Part shown: piece after piece, positions 1-6,341 of the stretch
Layout of the letters: each line of letters opens with the position of its first letter
Position numbering within the stretch: the first letter of the stretch is position 1
Source: Woeseia sp.
Lineage (GTDB): Bacteria; Pseudomonadota; Gammaproteobacteria; Steroidobacterales; Woeseiaceae
DNA: 7,174 bases
Direction of reading: 5' to 3'
Assembly: GCA_018701055.1 (NCBI GenBank)
Contig: JABIUH010000267.1
Span: 1 to 7,174, forward strand
Position numbers and translations under genes: made by a program
The notes under the pieces: model-generated
Told to the model about the DNA's origin: nothing
The model's database searches: none
What the model saw: only the letters and a program-made list of their open reading frames with translations

Positions 1-1461
1 GAAATATATTCCGTCGCCAGCGTACGAGAAATCGATCGGGCGGCAATTGACGCGGGCAATATCTCGGGTTACACGCTGATGACACGGGCCGGTCAATTTG
101 CTTTTGCTGTTGTTCGGCAAAAATACCCAGATGCGACTCGCTGGCAAGTTGTTTGTGGATCGGGCAACAACGGCGGCGATGGCTATGTTATCGCGCGCCT
201 GGCAATGGATGCCGGTATTTCTGTTTCGGTCGTCGCGTTGACGCCGGTTGAGGATTTGCAGGGAGATGCCGCGACGGCGGCGATGGATTTTGCTGCGGCG
301 GGCGGGGCGGTTGTTGAATTCACCGGTTCGCTGGATAGCTCGGCTGACTTGCTGATCGATGCATTACTTGGCACCGGACTCACCCGCGATGTCACCGGGG
401 CATACAAAGACGTGATTGAGGCGATGAATTTGCATGTCGCTCGGGTCATCGCAATGGATGTTCCGTCTGGATTGAACGCGGACACCGGTCAGGTCATGGG
501 CTGCGCGGTTCGGGCGATCGATACCGCGACTTTCGTGGGTCAAACGCCGGGACTCACTGTCGGCGATGCGGCCGCTTATGTCGGCGATGTTTGTTTCTCT
601 GATCTCGATATCCCTCACGCTATACGGTCACGTGAGATGCCGGTAATGCGGCGCATCGACTCTGACCTGCTCTCGCAGTACTTGCCGCCGCGAAGTCGCA
701 CCTCGCACAAAGGTGATTTCGGGCACGTGCTTGTGGTTGGCGGTTCACCTGGCATGCCTGGCGCTGTCCGTATATGTGGTGAAGCTGCGCTGCGGGCCGG
801 CGCTGGTGTCGTGACGGTTGCGACGCATCCGGCGCACAGTCAGACGATCTGCATGGAGCGTCCGGAATTGATGTGTCTGGGCCTTGATTCTGAGGCCGAT
901 ATCAATGGTTTGATCGAAAAGGCAGATGTCATCGCAATTGGCCCTGGGCTTGGAACTGACGAGTGGTCGAGAACGTTGTTAGACACCGTTTTGACCTGTG
1001 AGCTTCCCTTGGTCGTTGACGCAGATGCACTCAATTTGCTGGCTCATGCTGGGGTGTCCCGGAAAAACTGGGTGCTTACGCCGCATCCGGGCGAGGCGGG
1101 ACGTTTGTTGGCTAAACCGACAGCAGCGATTCAAGATGATCGGCTGGGGTCATTGCAGACAATTGTGGATCGATATCAAGGTGTCGTTGTGCTGAAAGGC
1201 GCTGGAACATTGGTTTCGTCAGCAGCAGGGGCGCCTTGGATTTGTAGCGCGGGTAACCCGGGGATGGCCGCACCTGGAATGGGTGACGCACTAACGGGGA
1301 TTGTGGCTGCCTTGTGTGCCCAAGGGTTATCGCTTGAGATGGCGGCAATTGTGGGTGTCCAAATTCATGCTGAAGCGGGCGATGCGGCGGCGGCGCAGGG
1401 CGAGCGTGGCTTACTGGTCACGGACTTGCTCGCGGCACTACGCGCTATCGTGAACCCATGA
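1..1461 (+). CDS. nnr: Bifunctional NAD(P)H-hydrate repair enzyme Nnr (NnrE epimerase + NnrD ADP-dependent dehydratase), 5' partial
   Basis: Repairs hydrated NAD(P)H (NADHX/NADPHX) in the cytosol. The N-terminal YjeF_N domain epimerises the R and S forms; the C-terminal ribokinase-like domain dehydrates the S form using ADP. The open frame begins at base 1 with no start codon, and the 486 visible residues begin inside the conserved first helix (EIYSVASVREIDRAA), so probably only a few codons are missing. The ATG at 79 is internal: starting there would remove this helix. Numbering from base 1, NnrE shows GSGNNGGDG (54-62), DALLGTG (120-126) and AMDVPSGLNADTG (151-163). NnrD begins near 220 with SHKGDFGHVLVVGG, followed by GPGLG (314-318), DADALNLL (340-347), TPHPGEA (360-366), LKGAG (398-402) and GNPGMAAPGMGDALTG (418-433), with the likely catalytic Asp at 429. 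The usual Gly-Gly in this loop is Pro-Gly here. The stop overlaps the start of tsaE, so translation of the two is probably coupled. Confidence 0.96.
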   Translation, partial: EIYSVASVREIDRAAIDAGNISGYTLMTRAGQFAFAVVRQKYPDATRWQVVCGSGNNGGDGYVIARLAMDAGISVSVVALTPVEDLQGDAATAAMDFAAAGGAVVEFTGSLDSSADLLIDALLGTGLTRDVTGAYKDVIEAMNLHVARVIAMDVPSGLNADTGQVMGCAVRAIDTATFVGQTPGLTVGDAAAYVGDVCFSDLDIPHAIRSREMPVMRRIDSDLLSQYLPPRSRTSHKGDFGHVLVVGGSPGMPGAVRICGEAALRAGAGVVTVATHPAHSQTICMERPELMCLGLDSEADINGLIEKADVIAIGPGLGTDEWSRTLLDTVLTCELPLVVDADALNLLAHAGVSRKNWVLTPHPGEAGRLLAKPTAAIQDDRLGSLQTIVDRYQGVVVLKGAGTLVSSAAGAPWICSAGNPGMAAPGMGDALTGIVAALCAQGLSLEMAAIVGVQIHAEAGDAAAAQGERGLLVTDLLAALRAIVNP

Positions 1462-1922
1462 AAATCTCGATTTCACTGCCGGATCCCGCATCGACCGATG
1501 CATTGGGCGCGCAATTGGTGGCCGCACTTCCACCGTGCCCCAATGCCTGGATGATTCTGTTGCAAGGCGAACTAGGGGCCGGCAAATCGAGTCTCGCGCG
1601 CGCGATGTTGAAATCCATGGGGCATATCGGGGCCGTCCCGAGTCCGACGTACACTCTGGTAGAGCCGTATTCGTTCGCTGATTTCACGGCATATCATATT
1701 GATTTATATCGAATTGCGGATACTGAGGAGCTGGAATATCTCGGCTGGACGGACCTCGAGGATGGTTTTCGACTGATCGAGTGGCCAGAACGTGTGCCGG
1801 GTCTCAGCGCACTCGCTGATCTAAGCATTTCGCTAAGCTATGTTGGATCGGGACGTCAGGCAGACGTGGTTGCGACGAGTGAGCGAGGGAGGGAAGTCAT
1901 CAAGTCCATTGGTAGCCATTAG
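1458..1922 (+). CDS. tsaE: tRNA threonylcarbamoyladenosine biosynthesis ATPase TsaE
   Basis: ATPase of the TsaB-TsaD-TsaE complex, which transfers threonylcarbamoyl to A37 of ANN-decoding tRNAs (t6A). It is cytosolic. The 154 residues match the usual family length of about 150. Visible motifs are the Walker A loop GELGAGKS (37-44, Lys43), the family signature SPTYTLVEPY (62-71), HIDLYR (79-85 region, Asp82) and the acidic IEWPER stretch (107-112, Glu108) that coordinates the nucleotide/Mg site in this family. The start is set by the ATGA overlap (1458-1461) with the nnr stop. No separate Shine-Dalgarno is evident, consistent with coupling to nnr, an adjacency common in Gammaproteobacteria. 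TsaB and TsaD are not in the window. The C-terminal 30 residues (from about 125) are less conserved and carry no recognisable motif. No obvious intrinsic terminator follows the stop. Confidence 0.96.
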   Translation: MKISISLPDPASTDALGAQLVAALPPCPNAWMILLQGELGAGKSSLARAMLKSMGHIGAVPSPTYTLVEPYSFADFTAYHIDLYRIADTEELEYLGWTDLEDGFRLIEWPERVPGLSALADLSISLSYVGSGRQADVVATSERGREVIKSIGSH

Positions 1923-1966
1923 GCTTCCTTTTGACCTTAACTAATACTTGTATCTTTCTAATTTTC

Positions 1967-1988
1967 CAGAAAAATATTGGTATTTCTG
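1967..1988. repeat. AT-rich inverted repeat upstream of amiB
   Basis: CAGAAA at 1967-1972 is a perfect inverted match to TTTCTG at 1983-1988, with a 10-base centre. The right arm follows immediately after the candidate -35 of the amiB promoter. It could be a small operator-like dyad or chance in AT-rich DNA. No run of T follows, so it does not look like a terminator for tsaE. Confidence 0.35.
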
Positions 1989-2004
1989 TCAGTATTTGTA
2001 TACT
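1977..2004 (+). promoter_or_regulatory. Candidate sigma70 promoter for amiB
   Basis: TTGGTA (1977-1982, 4 of 6 consensus) is followed after 16 bases by TATACT (1999-2004, 5 of 6 consensus). It lies in the AT-rich gap between tsaE and amiB. Transcription would begin near 2011, giving a leader of about 33 bases. This suggests amiB, and perhaps mutL-miaA behind it, can be transcribed independently of nnr-tsaE. The call rests on motif match and position only. Confidence 0.45.
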
Positions 2005-2043
2005 CACCAGACATAAGATGAATTCGCAGGAACCCCTGTCCGC

Positions 2044-3369
2044 ATGAGCTTCATTGGGCGATTGACACTCATAGCACTGCTTTGCAGCGCGCCGTTCGTT
2101 GCGGGTGCCGCGACGACCGTGGAAAACGTTCGGCTATGGTCCGAAGACGGCCGTACCCGCGTTGTGCTCGATCTAAACCGACCGGCAGAACACAATATTT
2201 TCACCTTGCGCGGCCCGGATAGACTGGTCGTTGATTTGAAAGACAGTCGGCTGGCTGATTCTTTGAAAAAGTTGCCCGCTGGCGGCGCCATTCGTGCCAT
2301 TCGCACCGGTGTGCGTTCGAACGGCCAACTCCGCGTTGTGCTCGATCTCAATGAGACGGTTCGTTCGCGGAGTTTTACGGCGGGCCCCAATGATAGTTTT
2401 GGCGATCGCCTGGTTATCGACCTGCAACAGCAGGGCAATCTAAAAACCGTTAAACGTGCGTCCGAAGCGCACGTTGCTGGTCGCGATATTGTGATCGCGA
2501 TCGACCCGGGGCACGGCGGCCACGATCCAGGTGCGGTAGGTCGGGCAAAAACTCGTGAGAAGAATGTTGCATTGAAAATTGCCAAGCTGTTGGCAGAACG
2601 AGTGAATGCGCAACGCGGTATGAAGGCGATACTGGTGCGCAGCGGTGATTACTACGTCGATCACCGTGAACGCATGGAAATCGCGCGGCGAAGTAACGCG
2701 GATCTCTTTATTTCGATTCATGCGGATGCGGTGGATGACAGGCGCGCACGAGGGGCGTCTGTGTATGTGTTATCGCTTAAAGGGGCGAGTGACGAGGCCG
2801 GTAAACGGCTGGCTGAGCGCGAAAATGCATCGGACCTGGTCGGTGGTGTTTCATTGGCCGGCAAAGATGAGATGCTTGCCTCCGTTTTGTTGGATCTATC
2901 CCAAAATGCGGCGTTAAGTGCCAGTTTGGACGTTGGTAGCGAAGTCATTGCTCAACTAGCGCAGATCGGGAAAGTACACCGGCGCAAAGTTCAGCAAGCG
3001 GGTTTCCTGGTACTGAAGTCACCCGACGTACCGTCGATTTTGGTAGAAACCGCTTATATCTCGAATCCCGACGAAGAAAAGAAACTCAACAGTCGCAACC
3101 ATCAAAATAAGTTGGCCAATGCGATTCTCGCCGGTGTTCAAAAGTACTTTTATGAGAATCCTCCGCCCAACACGATGATTGCGCTAAACCAGAGAAAAGC
3201 GCCGATTAAGCAGGTGCGGCACGTAATCTCGCGTGGGGATACCTTGAGCGAAATTGCGGAGCGCTACAATGTCAGTATGTCTGCGCTAAAAGTCGAAAAC
3301 CGACTATCGAACAACCGTGTGCGGGTTGGGCAAACGCTGAAAATTCCCATCTACGCTGGCAGCCGCTAG
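2044..3369 (+). CDS. amiB: N-acetylmuramoyl-L-alanine amidase AmiB (AMIN + Amidase_3 + LysM)
   Basis: Periplasmic zinc amidase that cuts the bond between N-acetylmuramic acid and L-alanine to split septal peptidoglycan during daughter-cell separation. A Sec signal peptide spans about residues 1-22: Arg6, a hydrophobic core, then VAGAA with likely cleavage after an Ala. An AMIN domain follows (about 25-130) for septal targeting. The Amidase_3 domain (about 148-372) has the expected zinc ligands His157 (DPGHGGHDPG), Glu172 (REKN) and His226 (SIHAD), and catalytic Glu335 (LVETAYISN). Residues about 255-315 form the helical insert that in this family blocks the active site until an EnvC-type activator binds. 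A single LysM domain (about 393-436) binds glycan. The ATG at 2044 has AGGAA at 2028-2032 and places the signal peptide correctly. The 441-residue length is typical of AmiB. Known family behaviour predicts an activator such as EnvC elsewhere in the genome; none is in this window. Confidence 0.96.
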   Translation: MSFIGRLTLIALLCSAPFVAGAATTVENVRLWSEDGRTRVVLDLNRPAEHNIFTLRGPDRLVVDLKDSRLADSLKKLPAGGAIRAIRTGVRSNGQLRVVLDLNETVRSRSFTAGPNDSFGDRLVIDLQQQGNLKTVKRASEAHVAGRDIVIAIDPGHGGHDPGAVGRAKTREKNVALKIAKLLAERVNAQRGMKAILVRSGDYYVDHRERMEIARRSNADLFISIHADAVDDRRARGASVYVLSLKGASDEAGKRLAERENASDLVGGVSLAGKDEMLASVLLDLSQNAALSASLDVGSEVIAQLAQIGKVHRRKVQQAGFLVLKSPDVPSILVETAYISNPDEEKKLNSRNHQNKLANAILAGVQKYFYENPPPNTMIALNQRKAPIKQVRHVISRGDTLSEIAERYNVSMSALKVENRLSNNRVRVGQTLKIPIYAGSR

Positions 3370-3481
3370 CAACGCGATTCCAATATGACCGGCCGGCTGC
3401 TGTCGGCAATCCTTCGATCCTGCTACACATTGCCGTTAGTCTTTGAAAGAATAGCCGTGCCCGTCACGTGGTCACTATCAA

Positions 3482-5239
3482 ATGCCTATTCGTCAACTGC
3501 CAGGTCACCTCATCAATCAAATCGCTGCCGGCGAGGTTGTCGAGCGCCCGGCATCTGTGGTTAAAGAGCTTCTGGAAAACAGTCTCGACGCAGGTGCGCG
3601 TGCTATTTCGGTTGATCTCATGGCTGGCGGGCAAAAGCTCATTCGAATTCGGGATGATGGCTCCGGTATTCCGAAGGAAGAAATTTCGCTCGCACTTTCC
3701 CGACACGCAACCAGCAAGATTAGCAGTCTTGAAGATCTGGAATCGGTGGTGTCGCTCGGTTTTCGCGGTGAAGCGTTGCCGAGTATCGCATCGGTTTCAC
3801 GCATGACACTGGTTTCCAGAAACGGGCCAAACGCGTGGCAGGTTGAGGCAGACAATGGTCGCTTGAGTGAGCCCGTGCCGGCAGCGCATCCGATTGGCAC
3901 GACCGTCGAGGTGCATGACCTTTTCTACAATACGCCCGCACGAAAGAAATTCTTGCGAACAGAGCGGACGGAATACACCCATATCGACAAGTGGATTCGC
4001 CGTCTTGCTCTTGCCCGACCCGATGTGGCGTTCTCGGTGACGCATAATCGTCGTGCCACGCTAAATTTAAAGGCTGCAAATGATGACGCCTCGCGTTTGC
4101 AACGCGTTGCGAAATTATGTGGTGACGCGTTCGCCTCTCAGGTGCTGACGATATCCCGTGAGGTCGAATCGATTGCAGTGTCAGGCTGGATAGGCTTACC
4201 GACATTCAATCGGAGCCAGGCTGATATGCAGTTTTGGTTTGTAAACGGGCGCAGCATCAGCGACAAGACGCTGGCTCACGCGGTGCGGCATGCCTATCGA
4301 GACGTACTTTTTCACGGCCGATATCCGGCCTACATTCTGCATTTGTCCATGGATCCGGCGCTGGTCGACGCGAACGCACATCCGGCAAAACATGAAGTGC
4401 GTTTTCGTGACAGTCGGACCGTGCACGGATTCATCACGCAGGCCGTTGATTTGGCGTTGCGCGATACCAAGCCGGGTGGTCAGGGCGTTAGTCCCGTTCC
4501 GTCAACGGCGTTTTTCACACGTGATATGCGGCAGTCACCAATGGCGTTACCGACGTCGGGTGCGATTCGCCCAGCCGTCGCAGAAGCCATGAGCGGTTAC
4601 CAGACGCTGACCAATATGCCAATGACAGAGCAAGCCTTGCCCAGTGGTGAAACTGCTCCGCCGCTCGGTTTTGCGATCGCGCAACTCGCGGGCGTTTATG
4701 TGTTGGCAGAGAACTCGCACGGATTGGTGGTCATCGACATGCATGCAGCGCATGAACGCATCGTTTATGAAAAGCTGAAGGCATCTTTCGATATCAAAGA
4801 ATTGATCCGCCAACCGTTGCTGGTGCCAATTAGTCTGTCAGTTTCAGATGCCGAGGCAACCATCGCCGAAGATTCGGCGGAGTATTTTCAGCAACTCGGC
4901 ATGACAGTCGACAGAAGCGGTCCGTCAACGCTTGTCGTCCGCGAGATTCCGGCGCTGTTAAAACAGAGCGACGCTGAAGCGCTGGTGCGTGATGTATTGG
5001 CAGACTTTCAGGAGAGTGGCACGAGCAGTCGCGTTGAACATGTTTCGCACGATATTTTGTCGACCATGGCCTGCCATCATTCGATACGCGCAAATCGGAT
5101 CATGACGATTCCTGAGATGAATGCGTTGTTGCGGGAGATGGAGGCAACTGAACATGCAGATCAGTGCAATCACGGCCGACCGACCTGGACGAATATTAGT
5201 ATGGCCGAACTCGATCGCTTGTTCATGCGCGGGCAGTAG
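3482..5239 (+). CDS. mutL: DNA mismatch repair protein MutL, endonuclease-type
   Basis: Links MutS mismatch recognition to downstream strand removal. The N-terminal GHKL ATPase (about 1-330) shows Glu29 and Asn33 (VKELLENSLDAGA), Asp58 in DDGSG, the ATP-lid GFRGEAL (93-99), GTTVEVHDLFYNTPAR (139-154) and Lys303 in HPAKHEVRF. A low-complexity linker covers about 330-393. The C-terminal dimerisation domain carries a full metal-binding endonuclease set: DMHAAHERIVYE (419-430, matching DQHA-x2-E-x4-E with Met for Gln), ACHHSIRAN (530-538) and CNHGRP (562-567). QPLLVP (444-449) fits the sliding-clamp binding motif Q-x-x-L/I-x-P. Enteric MutL lacks these nuclease motifs and relies on MutH. The start at 3482 matches the conserved N-terminus MPIRQLP, but the Shine-Dalgarno is poor, which may keep expression low. 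The gene sits 112 bases after amiB and 15 before miaA, with which it is probably cotranscribed. Confidence 0.97.
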   Translation: MPIRQLPGHLINQIAAGEVVERPASVVKELLENSLDAGARAISVDLMAGGQKLIRIRDDGSGIPKEEISLALSRHATSKISSLEDLESVVSLGFRGEALPSIASVSRMTLVSRNGPNAWQVEADNGRLSEPVPAAHPIGTTVEVHDLFYNTPARKKFLRTERTEYTHIDKWIRRLALARPDVAFSVTHNRRATLNLKAANDDASRLQRVAKLCGDAFASQVLTISREVESIAVSGWIGLPTFNRSQADMQFWFVNGRSISDKTLAHAVRHAYRDVLFHGRYPAYILHLSMDPALVDANAHPAKHEVRFRDSRTVHGFITQAVDLALRDTKPGGQGVSPVPSTAFFTRDMRQSPMALPTSGAIRPAVAEAMSGYQTLTNMPMTEQALPSGETAPPLGFAIAQLAGVYVLAENSHGLVVIDMHAAHERIVYEKLKASFDIKELIRQPLLVPISLSVSDAEATIAEDSAEYFQQLGMTVDRSGPSTLVVREIPALLKQSDAEALVRDVLADFQESGTSSRVEHVSHDILSTMACHHSIRANRIMTIPEMNALLREMEATEHADQCNHGRPTWTNISMAELDRLFMRGQ

Positions 5240-5254
5240 ACAAGGAATTTCGAA

Positions 5255-6169
5255 ATGCCTGTGATTTGTCTCATGGGGCCAACGGCTTCCGGGAAAACAG
5301 CCGTCGCCATGCGGCTGGCGGATGCCTTTCCATTCGATATCGTGAGTGTCGATTCCGCGCTCGTCTATCGTGGAATGAATATTGGTACGGCGAAACCAAA
5401 CACGGATGAATTACAGCGCTATCCGCATCGACTCGTCGATATTCGAGATCCCGACGAGACTTATTCGGCCGGCGACTTTGTTCGCGACACGAATAGGCTC
5501 ATAGACGAGATTCAGTCCGCTGGACGATTACCCCTCTTGGTCGGCGGGACAATGATGTATTTCCGAGCCTTGACTGAGGGAATGGCGGATCTACCCCCCG
5601 CCAATACGGGCGTTCGCGATGCGCTCGATCACGAAGCAGAGAAGCTCGGCTGGCCGGCGATGCACCAAAAATTGGCGCAGATCGATCCACAATCGGCGAC
5701 GCGAATTAACGCCAACGATCAACAACGCATTCAGCGTGCCTTGGAGGTTTATGAGCTCAGCGGGCGTACGTTGTCGGCTTGGCAGCTCGAGACACCAGTC
5801 GTGCGTCATGCATTCAAGAAGTTTGCGTTATCTCCCGAACCGCGTGCAGAGCTGCATACCCGCATCGAGAAACGTCTGGATCAAATGTTGGAGCAAGGCT
5901 TCATTAATGAGGTTAAGAGCCTTATGAAACATTCTGATTTAAAACGAGATCATGCTTCAATGCGGGCTGTCGGATACCGCCAGTTCTGGTCACATCTCCT
6001 GAACGAAATTGATTTCGATGATGCGCGTATGAAGACTTTGGCGGCGACCCGTCAACTCGCGAAACGGCAATTAACCTGGCTACGCAGCGATCAAGAGGCG
6101 GTGTTGATTAATCCGCTCAAAATTGATGCAGTCGATACAATTTCGGCGTACCTAAACAGCATCATGTGA
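5255..6169 (+). CDS. miaA: tRNA dimethylallyltransferase MiaA
   Basis: Transfers a dimethylallyl group from DMAPP to N6 of A37 in tRNAs reading UNN codons, making i6A, the precursor of ms2i6A. Cytosolic. The 304 residues fit the family. The P-loop GPTASGKT (8-15) binds the pyrophosphate; SVDSALVYRGMNIGTAKP (31-48) contains the likely catalytic base Asp33; LVGGTMMY (95-102) lies at the substrate channel; INANDQQRIQRALEV (151-165) is the conserved insert signature; RAVGYRQ (237-243) and TRQLAKRQLTWLR (265-277) are C-terminal signatures. The ATG at 5255 has AAGGAA (5242-5247) seven bases upstream and lies 15 bases after the mutL stop, so it almost certainly shares a transcript with mutL. Enteric miaA is known to contain promoters that read into hfq; I did not identify one here. 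Confidence 0.97.
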   Translation: MPVICLMGPTASGKTAVAMRLADAFPFDIVSVDSALVYRGMNIGTAKPNTDELQRYPHRLVDIRDPDETYSAGDFVRDTNRLIDEIQSAGRLPLLVGGTMMYFRALTEGMADLPPANTGVRDALDHEAEKLGWPAMHQKLAQIDPQSATRINANDQQRIQRALEVYELSGRTLSAWQLETPVVRHAFKKFALSPEPRAELHTRIEKRLDQMLEQGFINEVKSLMKHSDLKRDHASMRAVGYRQFWSHLLNEIDFDDARMKTLAATRQLAKRQLTWLRSDQEAVLINPLKIDAVDTISAYLNSIM

Positions 6170-6191
6170 ATAGCGTCCGACTTTACAAAAA

Positions 6192-6221
6192 CTGACATTG
6201 GAAATTCAGGCATGTGATAGA
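6192..6221 (+). promoter_or_regulatory. Candidate promoter for hfq
   Basis: CTGACA (6192-6197, 5 of 6 match to the -35 consensus) is followed after 18 bases by GATAGA (6216-6221), with TG at 6213-6214 in the extended -10 position. The -10 itself is weak (3 of 6). Initiation would fall around 6228 and give hfq a leader of roughly 115 bases that includes the hairpin and A-rich tract described separately. Alternative -10 elements overlap (TAGACT at 6218-6223), so the exact element is uncertain. Confidence 0.4.
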
Positions 6222-6239
6222 CTTTTTTCTTCGCTAGGG

Positions 6240-6285
6240 TGATCAGAGCAGGCGGGCAACCGGCGCCACCGGGCTTCGCTGATCA
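6240..6285 (+). promoter_or_regulatory. Imperfect GC-rich hairpin in the miaA-hfq gap (hfq leader)
   Basis: The outer arms TGATCAG (6240-6246) and CTGATCA (6279-6285) pair perfectly over 7 bp. Inside, a 6-base bulge (6247-6252) is followed by a short stem (6253-6257 with 6273-6278, one bulged base), an AA bulge, and an inner CCGG/CCGG stem (6260-6263 with 6269-6272) closing a 5-base loop. It lacks a downstream T run, so it is unlikely to be an intrinsic terminator for miaA. If the promoter at 6192-6221 is right, this folds in the hfq 5' leader. Pairing was worked out by eye; no energy was calculated. Confidence 0.5.
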
Positions 6286-6302
6286 AAGTACGTTTGCTTG
6301 AA

Positions 6303-6333
6303 AATAATAGAGCAAAAAAATAATAATAAGGAG
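6303..6333 (+). promoter_or_regulatory. ARN-repeat tract running into the hfq Shine-Dalgarno
   Basis: Three ARN triplets (6303-6311: AAT AAT AGA) and then five in a row (6316-6330: AAA AAT AAT AAT AAG) lead directly into the ribosome site AAGGAG (6328-6333), 8 bases before the hfq ATG. Repeated A-R-N triplets are the known ligand of the distal face of proteobacterial Hfq, and E. coli Hfq represses its own mRNA by binding the leader. Autoregulation here is inferred from that match. Confidence 0.55.
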
Positions 6334-6341
6334 ACCCAACA

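Noticed and set aside
1931..1961. TTGACC followed by TATCTT or TTTCTA as an alternative amiB promoter
   Set aside because: Spacers of 14 and 18 bases come with poor -10 matches; the TTGGTA/TATACT pair nearer the gene fits better.
2004..2585. 193-codon open frame on the minus strand over the 5' part of amiB
   Set aside because: Its sequence is rich in Ser, Arg and Pro as expected for the reverse of a GC-leaning gene, shows no domain, and covers the AmiB signal peptide, AMIN domain and first zinc ligand.
3387..3407. GC-rich palindrome and short stem-loop (GCCG/CGGC arms) after amiB, considered as a terminator
   Set aside because: The stem is only 4 bp with an 8-base loop and no T run follows; it is more likely chance in GC-rich spacer.
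3443..3478. Possible mutL promoter TTGAAA with CACTAT
   Set aside because: The spacing is 24 bases, too long for sigma70, and no better -10 lies at 16-18 bases.
3720..4205. 161-codon open frame on the minus strand inside mutL
   Set aside because: It lies opposite conserved MutL ATPase motifs, has no recognisable domain, and is explained as an antisense shadow of a strong coding gene.
6240..6300. Hairpin after miaA considered as a Rho-independent terminator on either strand
   Set aside because: On the plus strand the bases after it are AAGTACGTTTG, not a T tract. On the minus strand the flanking sequence reads as an A run, so neither strand has terminator form.
6279..6308. Alternative hfq promoter CTGATC - 18 bases - AATAAT
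   Set aside because: The -10 is good but the -35 matches only 3 of 6, and the start would fall within the A-rich tract close to the ribosome site. Kept only as a weaker alternative to the 6192-6221 candidate.
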